A stretch of DNA of 64,000 nucleotides from contig JBLIRR010000024.1 of assembly GCA_049472395.1 (NCBI GenBank), positions 28,740 through 92,739 on the forward strand. Direction: 5' to 3'. This stretch comes from JBLIRR01 sp049472395. GTDB lineage: Bacteria > SZUA-182 > DTGQ01 > JBLIRR01. Positions 25,029 through 34,398 of the stretch are shown here, one piece after another (position 1 is the stretch's first letter; each line of letters begins with the position of its first letter). Position numbers and translations under genes: made by a program. The notes under the pieces were generated by a model. It saw only the letters and a list, made by a program, of their open reading frames with translations, did no database searches and had not been told where the DNA came from.

Positions 25029-25831
25029 AGGGCTTTTCTTTCCTCACCTTCCACCATCGCAATAAATACATCCTCCATCGATATCTCACCTTCATTTTCC
25101 ACTGCTGCATCCCTCTTAAAACCTGCCTCTAATGCTTCTTTTTTTAATGCTGCGGGAGCTCCACATGCGATTATTTTCCCTTTATACATAAGAGCCACAC
25201 GGTGACAGTATTCTGCCTCATCCATATAATGAGTAGTAACGAAAATGGTATGACCCGACTCGGCCAAATAGTAAATAATATCCCAAAATTCCCTGCGCGC
25301 TATCGGGTCCACTCCTGATGTGGGCTCGTCCAAAAAAAGAAGAGGAGGGCTATGGAGAATAGCGCATCCGAGGGCCAGGCGTTGTTTCCATCCTCCTGCA
25401 AGGTGGTGCGTCATCATTTTCTTATGTTCAAGAAGCCCTGCCATCTTGAGAATATACTCCTCCCTTTCACGGCGTATGTCCTGGGGAACGCCATAGATAC
25501 CGCTAAAAAAATCAATATTCTCTTCAACGGTAAGATCGTCATAGAGAGAGAATTTCTGAGACATATATCCGATAGTAAGTTTTATCTCCTCGGCCTGCGT
25601 CATTACATCAAAACCCCCAACCATAGCCTTGCCGGAAGAGGGCTTAAGCAAACCACAGAGAATGCGAATAGTGGTTGATTTTCCCGCGCCATTAGGGCCG
25701 AGAAAGCCAAAGATTTCTCCACGGGGCACGGAAAAAGAGATATGATCAACCGCCACAAAATCACCAAAACATTTTACTAAATCTTTTACCTCAACAGTAG
25801 GGGAGTTGGGCTCAATTAATGCCTTGATCAC
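25025..25831 (-). CDS. ABC transporter ATP-binding protein (YbhF-like), second
   Basis: 268 residues when started at the GTG at 25831 (AAAGGCAACAA upstream); a TTG start at 25870 would overlap the previous gene by 59 bases. Walker A is GPNGAGKST, Q-loop GYMSQKFSLYDDLT, and the signature is variant (HLAGGWKQRLALG in place of LSGG). Walker B is LLFLDEPTSGVDP and the switch His is in FVTTHYMDEAEYC. The C-terminus has the ISMEDVFIAMVEG segment typical of exporter ATPases of this class. In Escherichia coli YbhF two such domains are fused; here they are two genes. Confidence 0.92.
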   Translation of the reverse strand: MIKALIEPNSPTVEVKDLVKCFGDFVAVDHISFSVPRGEIFGFLGPNGAGKSTTIRILCGLLKPSSGKAMVGGFDVMTQAEEIKLTIGYMSQKFSLYDDLTVEENIDFFSGIYGVPQDIRREREEYILKMAGLLEHKKMMTHHLAGGWKQRLALGCAILHSPPLLFLDEPTSGVDPIARREFWDIIYYLAESGHTIFVTTHYMDEAEYCHRVALMYKGKIIACGAPAALKKEALEAGFKRDAAVENEGEISMEDVFIAMVEGEERKAL

Positions 25832-26756
25832 TTGTTGCCTTTCGCATGAGGGCGATAAACACGTCCTCAAGGGAGGGTTTTACCCGGGTAAATGTGACCG
25901 GCCCCAATCCCTTCTCTGTCACTACACGCTCATACACATCAAGGGAGGAGGCCTTTGAGGATAAAAAGAGATGACATACAGAGCCAAAGGGCTGGACACT
26001 TACCACGCCCTCTAAGGTGAGAAGAATATCTCTGACTGCACGCTGGTCCGCGCAGTGCATCACATAACAGGGCTCTTCGATACTCTCCTTAATAGCATGC
26101 GGTGAATCACATCGAATAAGGCGTCCCTGATGCATGAGGCCGACCCTATGACACCTCTCCGCCTCATCCATATATGCGGTAGAGAGAAAAATCGTCAATC
26201 CTTCCTCCGCCAGATGATTGAGAATAACCCAGAAATCCCTGCGAGAGAGCGGATCGACTCCATTTGTGGGCTCATCGAGAAATAAAATTTTCGGTCGATG
26301 GAGAAGGGCGCACATAAGGGCAAGCTTCTGTTTCATGCCGCCCGAAAGTGCGCGAGCTTGTCTTTTTACAAAGGCTTCCATACGCGTCATCTTGAAAAGA
26401 TCGCCCATCAATTTCGCCCTCTCCCGCTTAGAAATGCCATAAAGATCTGCATAAAAGGCCATATTCTCTTCAACAGTTAAATCTCCATAAAGCCCGAATC
26501 GCTGTGCCATATATCCGATTTGATCCCTGAGCGGGCCCGCATCGCGCGCCACGTCATAACCGGCAACCCACGCTTTTCCCTCCGAATTTCCAAGAAGGCC
26601 GCATAGTAATCGTAAGGTGGTCGTCTTCCCTGCTCCGTCAGGGCCAAGAAGCCCGAAAATCTCTCTCTGAGCGACCTGTAAATTTAAATGGTCAACAGCG
26701 AGTACATTTCCGAAGCGACAACTCAAGTTTTGTGTCTTAATGACTATGGTTTCCAT
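25812..26756 (-). CDS. ABC transporter ATP-binding protein (YbhF-like), first
   Basis: 314 residues. Walker A is GPDGAGKTT, Q-loop GYMAQRFGLYGDLT, signature ALSGGMKQKLALM, Walker B ILFLDEPTNGVDP. The switch position reads FLSTAYMDEAERC, so the usual His of the H-loop is Ala here; that may make this the catalytically weaker half of the pair. The C-terminal ~80 residues form a regulatory extension ending KPSLEDVFIALM. The start overlaps the HlyD gene by 13 bases. It acts together with the second ATPase. Confidence 0.92.
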   Translation of the reverse strand: METIVIKTQNLSCRFGNVLAVDHLNLQVAQREIFGLLGPDGAGKTTTLRLLCGLLGNSEGKAWVAGYDVARDAGPLRDQIGYMAQRFGLYGDLTVEENMAFYADLYGISKRERAKLMGDLFKMTRMEAFVKRQARALSGGMKQKLALMCALLHRPKILFLDEPTNGVDPLSRRDFWVILNHLAEEGLTIFLSTAYMDEAERCHRVGLMHQGRLIRCDSPHAIKESIEEPCYVMHCADQRAVRDILLTLEGVVSVQPFGSVCHLFLSSKASSLDVYERVVTEKGLGPVTFTRVKPSLEDVFIALMRKATSDQGIN

Positions 26757-27919
26757 AAGATCTGTGCCTCAACAGGCATATTGGCTTTCAGAATCCCTTC
26801 AGGATTGTCAATGTCAACCTTGATCCGGTATACGAGCTTCACCCGCTCCTCTTTCGTTTGGATATATTTTGGCGTAAACTCAGCTTCCGGTGATATGAAG
26901 GAAACGCGCCCCCAAAAGAGAGTGCCCCCATCCGTCATGATCTTCACGCGCATCCCTATCTTTACCTGGTCCAAGTTTTTTTCATTGATGTATCCACGAA
27001 ACCAGGGGTGAAACAGATCGCCGATGGTGACCACAGGAGTCCCTGCCATCACCACCTCTCCTATTTCTGCAGCCTTCACTAACACTACTCCCTGAAGGGG
27101 GGCAGTGGCAATAGTATCTTCTATTTGTGATTCTATCAAAGAAAGCTCTGCCTGGGCCTTCTCTTTCTCCGCCTTCATCATTTCAAGCTCATGTTCCTTT
27201 CTCTTAATCTCAAGGTGCTGAGCCTTCGCTATTCTGAGATTAGCCTGGGCGTGGGTAACCTGAAGTTTTGCGACTTCAATATCCTCCTGCCTCGCCCCTT
27301 CCCGGACCAGGGCCAAACGCTCCTCCGCTTGTGCAAGTGATGCCTCAGCGCTTTCGTATTTTGTGCTATAAAGGTCATATTGAGACTGGGATATCACACT
27401 GTTGCTCACAAGCGTGTCTGCTTTTTTCAAATCCTTTTTTGCCTGTTCGAACTCTGCGCGATTTCGATTAACGACGGCCTCCGCTTCTCTTATTTCTTGA
27501 ACTCTCGACCCTGCCTCGAGCTCCGAGAAGCGGGTTTGTGCTTGATGAAGTTCTGCTTCACGGATGGCAATCTGGCCCTCTACCGTCTCCTTCTGATGTT
27601 CGATGGCAACGCGCAGTTGAGCAAGTTTCGCATCAATGCCTGTGAGCACAGCACGAGCCCGATTCCGCTGATGAATAAGCTGCGTCTGGTCAAGCTGGGC
27701 TATTAACGCATCCTTGGACACAAAATCTCCCTCATTTACAGGCAATTCCACTATTTTCCCCGGGATTTTAAAGGCTATGGTAACCTCTGTAAGCTCTATA
27801 TTTCCGGAAAGCGTCAAGGTTCCTGCATTGTTGTGATTGGTCCTTCTTACGACTGCCCACCCGATAACAGTGCATCCGATGATAAGAATAATTAAAAGGA
27901 ATAGCTTTTTGCGCCTCAT
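26744..27919 (-). CDS. HlyD-family membrane fusion protein (YbhG-like)
   Basis: 391 residues: one N-terminal membrane segment (LFLLIILIIGCTVIGWAVV), a biotinyl-lipoyl half-domain (TIAFKIPGKIVELPVNEGDF), a long coiled coil (~95-235, rich in Glu, Ala, Gln and Lys), the second lipoyl half (ATAPLQGVVLVKAAEIGEVV) and a beta-barrel (FRGYINEKNLDQVKIGMRVK). It resembles YbhG, the periplasmic adaptor that joins the ABC exporter to an outer-membrane channel. This implies a Gram-negative envelope. It is 35 bases downstream of gatB, and all five exporter genes overlap or nearly overlap. Confidence 0.92.
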   Translation of the reverse strand: MRRKKLFLLIILIIGCTVIGWAVVRRTNHNNAGTLTLSGNIELTEVTIAFKIPGKIVELPVNEGDFVSKDALIAQLDQTQLIHQRNRARAVLTGIDAKLAQLRVAIEHQKETVEGQIAIREAELHQAQTRFSELEAGSRVQEIREAEAVVNRNRAEFEQAKKDLKKADTLVSNSVISQSQYDLYSTKYESAEASLAQAEERLALVREGARQEDIEVAKLQVTHAQANLRIAKAQHLEIKRKEHELEMMKAEKEKAQAELSLIESQIEDTIATAPLQGVVLVKAAEIGEVVMAGTPVVTIGDLFHPWFRGYINEKNLDQVKIGMRVKIMTDGGTLFWGRVSFISPEAEFTPKYIQTKEERVKLVYRIKVDIDNPEGILKANMPVEAQILWKP

Positions 27920-27954
27920 CTCCGCTTCTCTACATTATCTGTGCTCCCCTTTTA

Positions 27955-29433
27955 TCAGGGTGCACCTTTCAGCTTCTCGCGCACGATCTTTTGCACTTCT
28001 AAGGGTGGGGCTGTTCCCCGTGACTTTTTCATAACCTGTCCGACCAGGAAGTTAAAGGATTTTTTCTCCTTCTTCCCCCCTTCCTTGATTTCCTCAACTG
28101 CCTTGGGATTTTCTGCAATCGCCTCCTCGATCCAGCCTGTCAAGGCTTGATGGTCAAAGACAACGAGCAGGTTCTCTTCCCTCGCTACTTCCTCTGGAGA
28201 TCTGCCGGTGGCAATTACCCGCTCAAAGATTGTATTCCCAGCGGTGGAATTTATCTTCCCCTCAGTTAATAACAAGGCGAGCTGGGCAAGGTGGTGAGGC
28301 GACATGCCAATCTCAGCGATCTTTATGCCTTTTTCATTGGCAATCTGTGCTCCCTTTCCAGCCAGGAGAGTGGCGCATCGCCTCGGGTCTGCGCCCAGGG
28401 CAACTGTCTTATCAAGAAGGTCGCCAGTCTCGCAATCCTGGGTAAGGGGATCAAGGATCATTTGATCAAGACCATAATGCTCTCTATACCGCTGACACCG
28501 GGCCAGGGGCAACTCCGGTATAGAGGATGTGATCTCATCTCTCCATTTTTCATCCACCATGACCGGCACAAGATCAGGCTCCGGGAAATATCGATATTCG
28601 TGCTCCTCCTCCTTCTCACGTTGATAGACGGTCTTTTGAGCAGTAACATCAAAACCCATATTTTGCTTCCCTAGCTTGGCAAGTGTATAACCCTCAGGGT
28701 CTTTCTCCCATTCTGCACGCTGCCGCTCAATCTCATAATAGATTGCGGCTTCCAGGAATTTAAAACTATTAAGGTTTTTCACCTCAATAATGGGAGTCAC
28801 ATATTTCTCCCCTTTCCAGGTAATATGTAAGTTAATATTGGGCTCAAAGCGCATCTGCCCCTCTTCCATATTGGCCGCACTGACGTTAATCCAGCGTATG
28901 AGACGCCGCATCTCACGCGCATAGCTTGCTGCCTCCTCCACGCTGTTCATGTCCGGCTCACTTACAATCTCAAGAAGCGGGATACCCGCCCGGTTCAGAT
29001 CCACTGCCGTATAGGAAGGATTATCATGAAGGTTCTTACCCGCATCCTCCTCAAGATGCGCACGGAGTATCCGTATCTTCTTCGTCTCGCCCGAGGGCAG
29101 GGGTATTTCAAGAAAACCGTGAACGCAGAGAGGTAAATCGTATTGACTGGTCTGAAAATTCTTGGGGAGGTCCGGATAATAATATCCTTTTCTGTCCCAT
29201 TTCGTAAAGTCACAAATGGTACAATTCAGGGCAAGACCAGCCTTCATGGCTAATTCTACCGCCTTCTTGTTTATTACCGGCAGCACTCCCGGCATACCAA
29301 GGCAGACAGGACAGACATTGGTGTTCGGCGGCTCCCCAAAGCTGTTCCTGCACCGGCAGAAAAGCTTCGATGCCGTTCTCAGCTCTACATGGATTTCAAG
29401 GCCGATCACCGGGTGTATATGGATATCAGTCAT
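27955..29433 (-). CDS. gatB: Asp-tRNA(Asn)/Glu-tRNA(Gln) amidotransferase subunit B
   Basis: 492 residues. GatB activates the misacylated tRNA with ATP and passes it to ammonia delivered from GatA. Family motifs are clear: PVIGLEIHVELRTASKLFCR, the zinc-type Cys group CRCRNSF...NVCPVCLG, MPGVLPVINKKAVELAMKAG, KGYYYPDLPKNFQTSQYDLP, LEEDAGKNLHD, DLNRAGIPLLEIVSEPDM and RYFPEPDLVPV. The C-terminal YqeY-like tRNA-binding tail is complete. The start overlaps gatA by four bases (ATGA). It belongs to the aspS-gatC-gatA-gatB operon. Confidence 0.97.
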   Translation of the reverse strand: MTDIHIHPVIGLEIHVELRTASKLFCRCRNSFGEPPNTNVCPVCLGMPGVLPVINKKAVELAMKAGLALNCTICDFTKWDRKGYYYPDLPKNFQTSQYDLPLCVHGFLEIPLPSGETKKIRILRAHLEEDAGKNLHDNPSYTAVDLNRAGIPLLEIVSEPDMNSVEEAASYAREMRRLIRWINVSAANMEEGQMRFEPNINLHITWKGEKYVTPIIEVKNLNSFKFLEAAIYYEIERQRAEWEKDPEGYTLAKLGKQNMGFDVTAQKTVYQREKEEEHEYRYFPEPDLVPVMVDEKWRDEITSSIPELPLARCQRYREHYGLDQMILDPLTQDCETGDLLDKTVALGADPRRCATLLAGKGAQIANEKGIKIAEIGMSPHHLAQLALLLTEGKINSTAGNTIFERVIATGRSPEEVAREENLLVVFDHQALTGWIEEAIAENPKAVEEIKEGGKKEKKSFNFLVGQVMKKSRGTAPPLEVQKIVREKLKGAP

Positions 29434-30941
29434 GGCTCTTCCCCCCTATCCATAGAGCGAGGCATCAATCGCTGTATTCCCGATTCTTTCTCAAACATCC
29501 GGGCTGCCCGCAAAAGATCTTCCTCCTTGAAAAGTTTTCCGATCAGCTGCATGCCTATGGGAAGCCCTTGTGTGGAAAGCCTTATGGGAATCGCAATTCC
29601 GGGGAGTCCGGTAAGATTAAGACTGATCGTATATATATCTTCCATATACATGGTGAGGGCATCAGTGCTTTTCTCACCAAAACGAAAAGCCGTATGCGGA
29701 GCGACCGGACAAAGAAGCATATCCACGTCTCTCAATGCAGCATCAAAATCATTCTTGATTAGGCGCCGCACTTTCAGTGCCTTATTATAATATGCATCAT
29801 AATAACCACTTGAGAGGGTAAAGTTGCCGAGCATAATCCTCCGCTTCACTTCATCGCCAAAGCCTTCCTGGCGGGTTTTGGAAAAAAGTTCAATAATGTC
29901 CCCTACCCTTTCATGTGTGCGATGGCCATAATGCACACCATCATAACGGGCAAGATTACTGGAAGCCTCAGCCATGGCAATAATATAGTAACACGCAACC
30001 GCATATGAACTGAGCGAGCCATTCGCTTCCCTCTCTATCCTGCTGTGGGGAAGGGACACCTTAATAATCTGGGCACCCATATCCTCGTAAAGCTTCACCG
30101 CATCCTCAAGGGCCTTGGCAACCTCATTATCAAGGGTATCGGAAAAGAACTCCTCGGGAATGCCGATCTTCAGATTCTGTAATGGTTCTTCCACCTGCGC
30201 CGGATAATCGGGTACAGGAAAAGGCACACTGGTGGTATCCATAGGGTCATGGCCTGCAATAACCTTGAGAAGAAGCGCAGAATCAGCAACATCAAGGGTA
30301 AGAGGGCCAATCTGATCGAGGCTTGAACCATAGGCGATGAGGCCATAACGGCTGACACGCCCATAACTTGGCTTAAATCCCACAACACCGCAAAAGGCCG
30401 CAGGCTGTCTGATGGAGCCGCCGGTATCGCTTCCCAGAGCGCCGGCGCACAGGCGTGCACTCACCGCGGCAGCAGATCCACCTGATGAACCTCCGGGGAC
30501 CCTCTCCGCATCCCACGGATTTTTGGTCTTTGCAAAGGCACTATTCTCGGTCGATGAACCCATGGCAAACTCGTCCATATTTGTCTTTCCAATAATAATA
30601 GCATCATGTGCAAGGAGCTTCTCTATCACATGGGCATTATAAGGTGCGCAAAAATTTTTAAGGATTCGGGAAGAGCAGGTCGTCTTTCCGAAGATGGTAC
30701 ACATATTGTCTTTCACTGCCAGAGGAACACCGGCAAGTTCTCCGAGAGGCCCGGTGCCTGCACACTTTTTATCCATCTGCTCTGCACGCTCCATGGCATG
30801 CTCCTTCAGGACCTCATTAAAGGCAGATGTTGAGGGTTCCCGCTTTTCAATAGCAGCACAGTATGAGGACACCACCTCACTCGGGCGAAGTTCACGGCGC
30901 GCTATTTTATCTCGCAACTCGATCATTGATAGATCATTCAT
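29430..30941 (-). CDS. gatA: Asp-tRNA(Asn)/Glu-tRNA(Gln) amidotransferase subunit A
   Basis: 503 residues, start ATG at 30941 after AGGAGAGGGAGATGA. This is the amidase-signature glutaminase subunit: the catalytic Lys in LAVKDNMCT, cis-Ser and nucleophile Ser in VPGGSSGGSAAAVSARLC and LGSDTGGSIRQPAAFCG, and GFKPSYGRVSRYGLIAYGSS. It hydrolyses Gln and channels ammonia to GatB. It is 11 bases downstream of gatC. Length is normal and no lesion is seen. Confidence 0.97.
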   Translation of the reverse strand: MNDLSMIELRDKIARRELRPSEVVSSYCAAIEKREPSTSAFNEVLKEHAMERAEQMDKKCAGTGPLGELAGVPLAVKDNMCTIFGKTTCSSRILKNFCAPYNAHVIEKLLAHDAIIIGKTNMDEFAMGSSTENSAFAKTKNPWDAERVPGGSSGGSAAAVSARLCAGALGSDTGGSIRQPAAFCGVVGFKPSYGRVSRYGLIAYGSSLDQIGPLTLDVADSALLLKVIAGHDPMDTTSVPFPVPDYPAQVEEPLQNLKIGIPEEFFSDTLDNEVAKALEDAVKLYEDMGAQIIKVSLPHSRIEREANGSLSSYAVACYYIIAMAEASSNLARYDGVHYGHRTHERVGDIIELFSKTRQEGFGDEVKRRIMLGNFTLSSGYYDAYYNKALKVRRLIKNDFDAALRDVDMLLCPVAPHTAFRFGEKSTDALTMYMEDIYTISLNLTGLPGIAIPIRLSTQGLPIGMQLIGKLFKEEDLLRAARMFEKESGIQRLMPRSMDRGEEP

Positions 30942-30952
30942 CTCCCTCTCCT

Positions 30953-31243
30953 CTAATCACCCAGTATTTTCGGCACCTTAAAAAATTTTCCATCGGTTTT
31001 GGGGGCATTTGCCAACACCTGCTCTCTGGGAAGGGATTCCCTTGCCGTGTCCTCAGCAAATACATTGCTCAATTCCACGGGATGTACCAAGGGGTCAACA
31101 TTATCCGTGTCAAGCCGTTGCAAGGTGTCAAAATACGAGATAATATCCTTGAGCTGGCCGCTAAAACGATGAATCTCTTCATCGGTAAGCTCTATTCTGC
31201 TCAGTTTTCCTATATGCCGCACCAGGTCTTCACCTTTATTCAT
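30953..31243 (-). CDS. gatC: Asp-tRNA(Asn)/Glu-tRNA(Gln) amidotransferase subunit C
   Basis: 96 residues. GatC wraps around GatA and GatB to stabilise the complex. The pattern VRHIGKLSRIELTDEEIHRF, DIISYFDTLQRLDTDNVDPL and SLPREQVLANAPKTDGKFFK is the standard GatC. The start overlaps the aspS stop by eight bases, so the four genes form one operon. Confidence 0.95.
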   Translation of the reverse strand: MNKGEDLVRHIGKLSRIELTDEEIHRFSGQLKDIISYFDTLQRLDTDNVDPLVHPVELSNVFAEDTARESLPREQVLANAPKTDGKFFKVPKILGD

Positions 31244-33029
31244 GATGAGATTCCTTCTTCTTGAAGGGCGGTACTACCCTGATATGTAATTCCTCCAATT
31301 GCTCAGGCAGGACCTCTCGGGGGGCATTCATCATAAGATCCTGGGCCTTCTGATTCATGGGGAAGGCTATCACTTCCCTTATATTGGCCTCATGAGTAAT
31401 GAGCATAATGATGCGGTCAAGACCGGGAGCAATACCGCCATGGGGAGGACACCCAAGTTTAAACGCATTGATCAAGCTTGGAAATTTTTCCTCAACCTCC
31501 TGCTTCGTATAACCGGCAATCTCAAAGACCTTATACATTATCTCAGGCTTATGGTTCCGTATGGCCCCGCTTGAGAGCTCTTCTCCATTACAGACAATAT
31601 CATATTGATACGCTAATATCTCTAAGGGCGGCTGCTCTTCCATTGCCTGAAGCCCTCCCTGCGGCATTGAAAAGGGATTATGGGAAAAGATGACACACTT
31701 ATTCTCCTTATCCCATTCATACATCGGATAATCAATGATCCAGCAAAAGCGGTAAGATCTCTCTTCTAAAAGATCGAGACGTACCCCAAGCTCCGTGCGC
31801 ATGCACCCCGCTATCCGGTTCGCTTCATCCTCTTCATTGCAGATAAAAAACACCACATCATCCGCTGACACTCCGCACCTTTCTTTTATTTCATTAAGCC
31901 GCTTTGCACTCATGACCTTTGCAATAGGACCTTTGACCGCCTCCTGTGACCATACAAGATACGCAAGTCCCTGGGAGCCGATTGACTGAGAATAAGAGAC
32001 AAGGGAATCAAAAAAACTTCGCGGCCGTGAGGCAATATTTTTGACTGCAATAGCCCGCACCACCCCACCATCATCAATCACTCCCTTAAAGGCCCGGAAG
32101 GAAGAATCAGCAAAAATATCGGTGACATCACGGATTATGAGGGGATTTCTCAGATCAGGCTTATCTGTCCCGTAAGCGAGCAGCGCTTCCTTATATGGGA
32201 TGCGCCTGAAAGGAGTTTGATCAACTTCCCAATCGGTAAACTCCTTAAAAATACCGCTTAAAAGAGCCTCTACACTACGGAATATATCCTCCTGGGTCAC
32301 AAAGGACATCTCCATATCAATCTGATAAAACTCACCAGGGCTTCTATTTGCCCTCGAATCCTCATCGCGAAAACAGGGGGCGATCTGAAAATATTTATCA
32401 AATCCCGCCACCATCATCAACTGCTTAAATTGCTGCGGTGCCTGGGGAAGTGCGTAAAAACAGCCTGGATGCACACGAGAGGGCACCAGATAATCCCGTG
32501 CCCCTTCCGGACTTGATGAGGTCAATATGGGCGTCTGATATTCATAAAAACCCATCTCCATCATTCGGCACCTGATGCTGGCTGTTATTTCGGATCGAAG
32601 TGTAATATTTCTATGAAGTCGCGGTCTCCTCAGATCAACACATCTATATTTTAACCTGGTCTCCTCCGGGGCTTCCTCCTCGGGGAAAATACTAAAGGGG
32701 AGCCAATTGCACCTACCCAGAAGCTCATACTTTTCCGCCACAACTTCCACCTCGCCGGTGGCAATCTTCGGATTAAAGGTGTCCTCCGATCTATAGGTGA
32801 CCGTTCCTTCGAACATAATTACGGTTTCTTTATGGAAATGAGCAATCTTATTTTGAAAGGAGGCGTCCGGAAAAATAACCACCTGCGTCATGCCATAATG
32901 ATCGCGCAAATCGATAAAGAGGACCCCTCCATGATCCCTTTTATTATTAATCCAGCCGGATAACCGCACGCGCTGATCCACATGCTCTCGTCGCAATTCA
33001 TTGCACGTATGTGTCCTGTATGGGTGCAT
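31236..33029 (-). CDS. aspS: Aspartyl-tRNA synthetase, bacterial type
   Basis: 597 residues from the ATG at 33029 with AGGAG nine bases upstream; a TTG one codon earlier is less likely. OB-fold anticodon domain (VRLSGWINNKRDHGGVLFID), class II motif 2 (FRDEDSRANRSPGEFYQIDM), the bacterial GAD insertion (~285-410), ATP site GLDRIIML (motif 3) and the C-terminal region are all present. Being co-transcribed with gatCAB suggests a non-discriminating enzyme that also charges tRNA-Asn with Asp for amidation; this is inference, and would be expected if the genome lacks asnS. It opens the long leftward array. Confidence 0.97.
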   Translation of the reverse strand: MHPYRTHTCNELRREHVDQRVRLSGWINNKRDHGGVLFIDLRDHYGMTQVVIFPDASFQNKIAHFHKETVIMFEGTVTYRSEDTFNPKIATGEVEVVAEKYELLGRCNWLPFSIFPEEEAPEETRLKYRCVDLRRPRLHRNITLRSEITASIRCRMMEMGFYEYQTPILTSSSPEGARDYLVPSRVHPGCFYALPQAPQQFKQLMMVAGFDKYFQIAPCFRDEDSRANRSPGEFYQIDMEMSFVTQEDIFRSVEALLSGIFKEFTDWEVDQTPFRRIPYKEALLAYGTDKPDLRNPLIIRDVTDIFADSSFRAFKGVIDDGGVVRAIAVKNIASRPRSFFDSLVSYSQSIGSQGLAYLVWSQEAVKGPIAKVMSAKRLNEIKERCGVSADDVVFFICNEEDEANRIAGCMRTELGVRLDLLEERSYRFCWIIDYPMYEWDKENKCVIFSHNPFSMPQGGLQAMEEQPPLEILAYQYDIVCNGEELSSGAIRNHKPEIMYKVFEIAGYTKQEVEEKFPSLINAFKLGCPPHGGIAPGLDRIIMLITHEANIREVIAFPMNQKAQDLMMNAPREVLPEQLEELHIRVVPPFKKKESHHE

Positions 33030-33273
33030 CAATAGTAACTCCTGATTTTTTGTGAAAATGACTTTTCACGAGATATTGTAATTTTAGTAAACAGTTACCA
33101 TGATTATACAGATCAAGGGCTGGATGGTCAAGAGGCTATATAAAACGCCAGCATTTCTAATTTTACACAAATTTCGTCTGTCTTTTTAGGGTCCCGGGAA
33201 TAAAAAATGAGAGAAGATAAAGTTGTGTATATCGTAAAGGCTTAAATTAATTAAATTTTAAGATCTTGCGTCT

Positions 33274-33447
33274 TTAGATTATATCTTTAGATCGAGGAAT
33301 GAATATAAAAGGTATTGCCAAAGGTCCGAAAGAGAAGCCCATAACAGCCCAGAATATCCGATTTATGCTCTTGCCTCCTCTTTTGCCTGCAATATAATAT
33401 AAGAGTACTCCACTGAGTAAAAACACGCCAATCAACCAATATTTCAT
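33274..33447 (-). CDS. Small two-helix membrane protein
   Basis: 57 residues from the ATG at 33447, preceded by a weak AAAGAAAG. The sequence has two hydrophobic helices (YWLIGVFLLSGVLLYYIAG and FWAVMGFSFGPLAIPFIFI) joined by a basic loop KRGGKS. This two-helix arrangement with a GP pair in the second helix resembles small inner-membrane proteins of unknown function. It is a lone gene between aspS and an inverted-repeat element. The remaining bases 33030-33273 show no gene. Confidence 0.55.
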   Translation of the reverse strand: MKYWLIGVFLLSGVLLYYIAGKRGGKSINRIFWAVMGFSFGPLAIPFIFIPRSKDII

Positions 33448-33472
33448 ATATTTATTCTTTCTTTATACACAT

Positions 33473-33649
33473 GGCTTTGGGCATTTTATTACCTGCAAAG
33501 CCCGTAAGCAAATACCATTACCCTTAAGGTTGGACATCTGGATATTGGAACAGATCTACCTTTTTCTCTGGTATGACATGCAATTTCCATTTTCCATTAT
33601 AAGGGATTTCCGTAGCTTACGGCAGATTCTTTTAACAATGCCCAAAGCC
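33473..33649. repeat. 177-bp element bounded by 13-bp perfect inverted repeats
   Basis: GGCTTTGGGCATT (33473-33485) and AATGCCCAAAGCC (33637-33649) are exact reverse complements. Nested inside them GCCCGTAAGC pairs with GCTTACGGC. The interior has no open frame of note. A MITE-like element or a long structured RNA are both possible. Confidence 0.55.
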
Positions 33650-33689
33650 TGTATCTCTATCGTATATGACTGTTAATCTTACTAAAGAG

Positions 33690-34202
33690 TTACGGAGCAG
33701 CAAGCTCAAGAGCAGTTAATAGAAATGCATTAGGCCCAAACTGTTGAATATACTCAGAATTTGCATAAGGCACATATTGAAGAAGGAATGTAGTCGCGAC
33801 AGGCGCTAACGTTGAATAATCTGTTGGCAGTGTAATAGGAGCCGGGCTGAATGTGAAAGGATTAATCAGATAAGATGGCGGCCATGCAAAAAATCCCTGT
33901 TCCACGTCAAAGAATATTAATCCGACTGGAGTATTGTAGAGAAACCATGGAAATGGCAAATATGGGTCCCACGTTATGGCAGGCTGTACAGGAAGTACAG
34001 TGGAACGTGCCAGGCTTGAAATAATGGGGGTAGGGAGTTGAGTAGTTGTATCGATAGGCGATAAAGCAGGCGACCATAATGGCCATAATGTGTTGTAAGG
34101 CGGAAGAGCTGTCCAGGTCTGGCATTGAACATTTGATACACTAACGATTATTGAAAAGAAAAAAATCACAAAACAGCTAAAAAGTATTCTTCTTTTTAAC
34201 AT
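33690..34202 (-). CDS. Secreted Pro/Trp-rich protein of unknown function
   Basis: 170 residues with a classical signal peptide (MLKRRILFSCFVIFFFSIIV, cleavage near QCQ) and AAAGGAGGGGATC before the ATG. The mature part is Pro-, Trp-, Tyr- and Leu-rich (ALPPYNTLWPLWSPALSP, WDPYLPFPWFLYNTPVG, FAWPPSYLINPFTFSPAP) with no cysteine and no recognised domain. Its composition resembles the low-complexity N-terminus of the secreted protein at 18813. A copy of the 42-bp repeat lies about 200 bases upstream in the same orientation. Confidence 0.65.
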   Translation of the reverse strand: MLKRRILFSCFVIFFFSIIVSVSNVQCQTWTALPPYNTLWPLWSPALSPIDTTTQLPTPIISSLARSTVLPVQPAITWDPYLPFPWFLYNTPVGLIFFDVEQGFFAWPPSYLINPFTFSPAPITLPTDYSTLAPVATTFLLQYVPYANSEYIQQFGPNAFLLTALELAAP

Positions 34203-34398
34203 AAAAGATCCCCTCCTTTCTCTCTAAGATATGTACTGGAGGAAGAAATATTCTCCCTTCCTAGACGTTACAAAAACTTAATGACGATAGTATTCTGAGG
34301 ATGGTTACGATCCATTGATAATCGTATTTGTTTGATTTGAGATTTCTTAACATACCAAGACATTTTACTTCTTGTCTATAATATAGCAAGCTGGCAAA

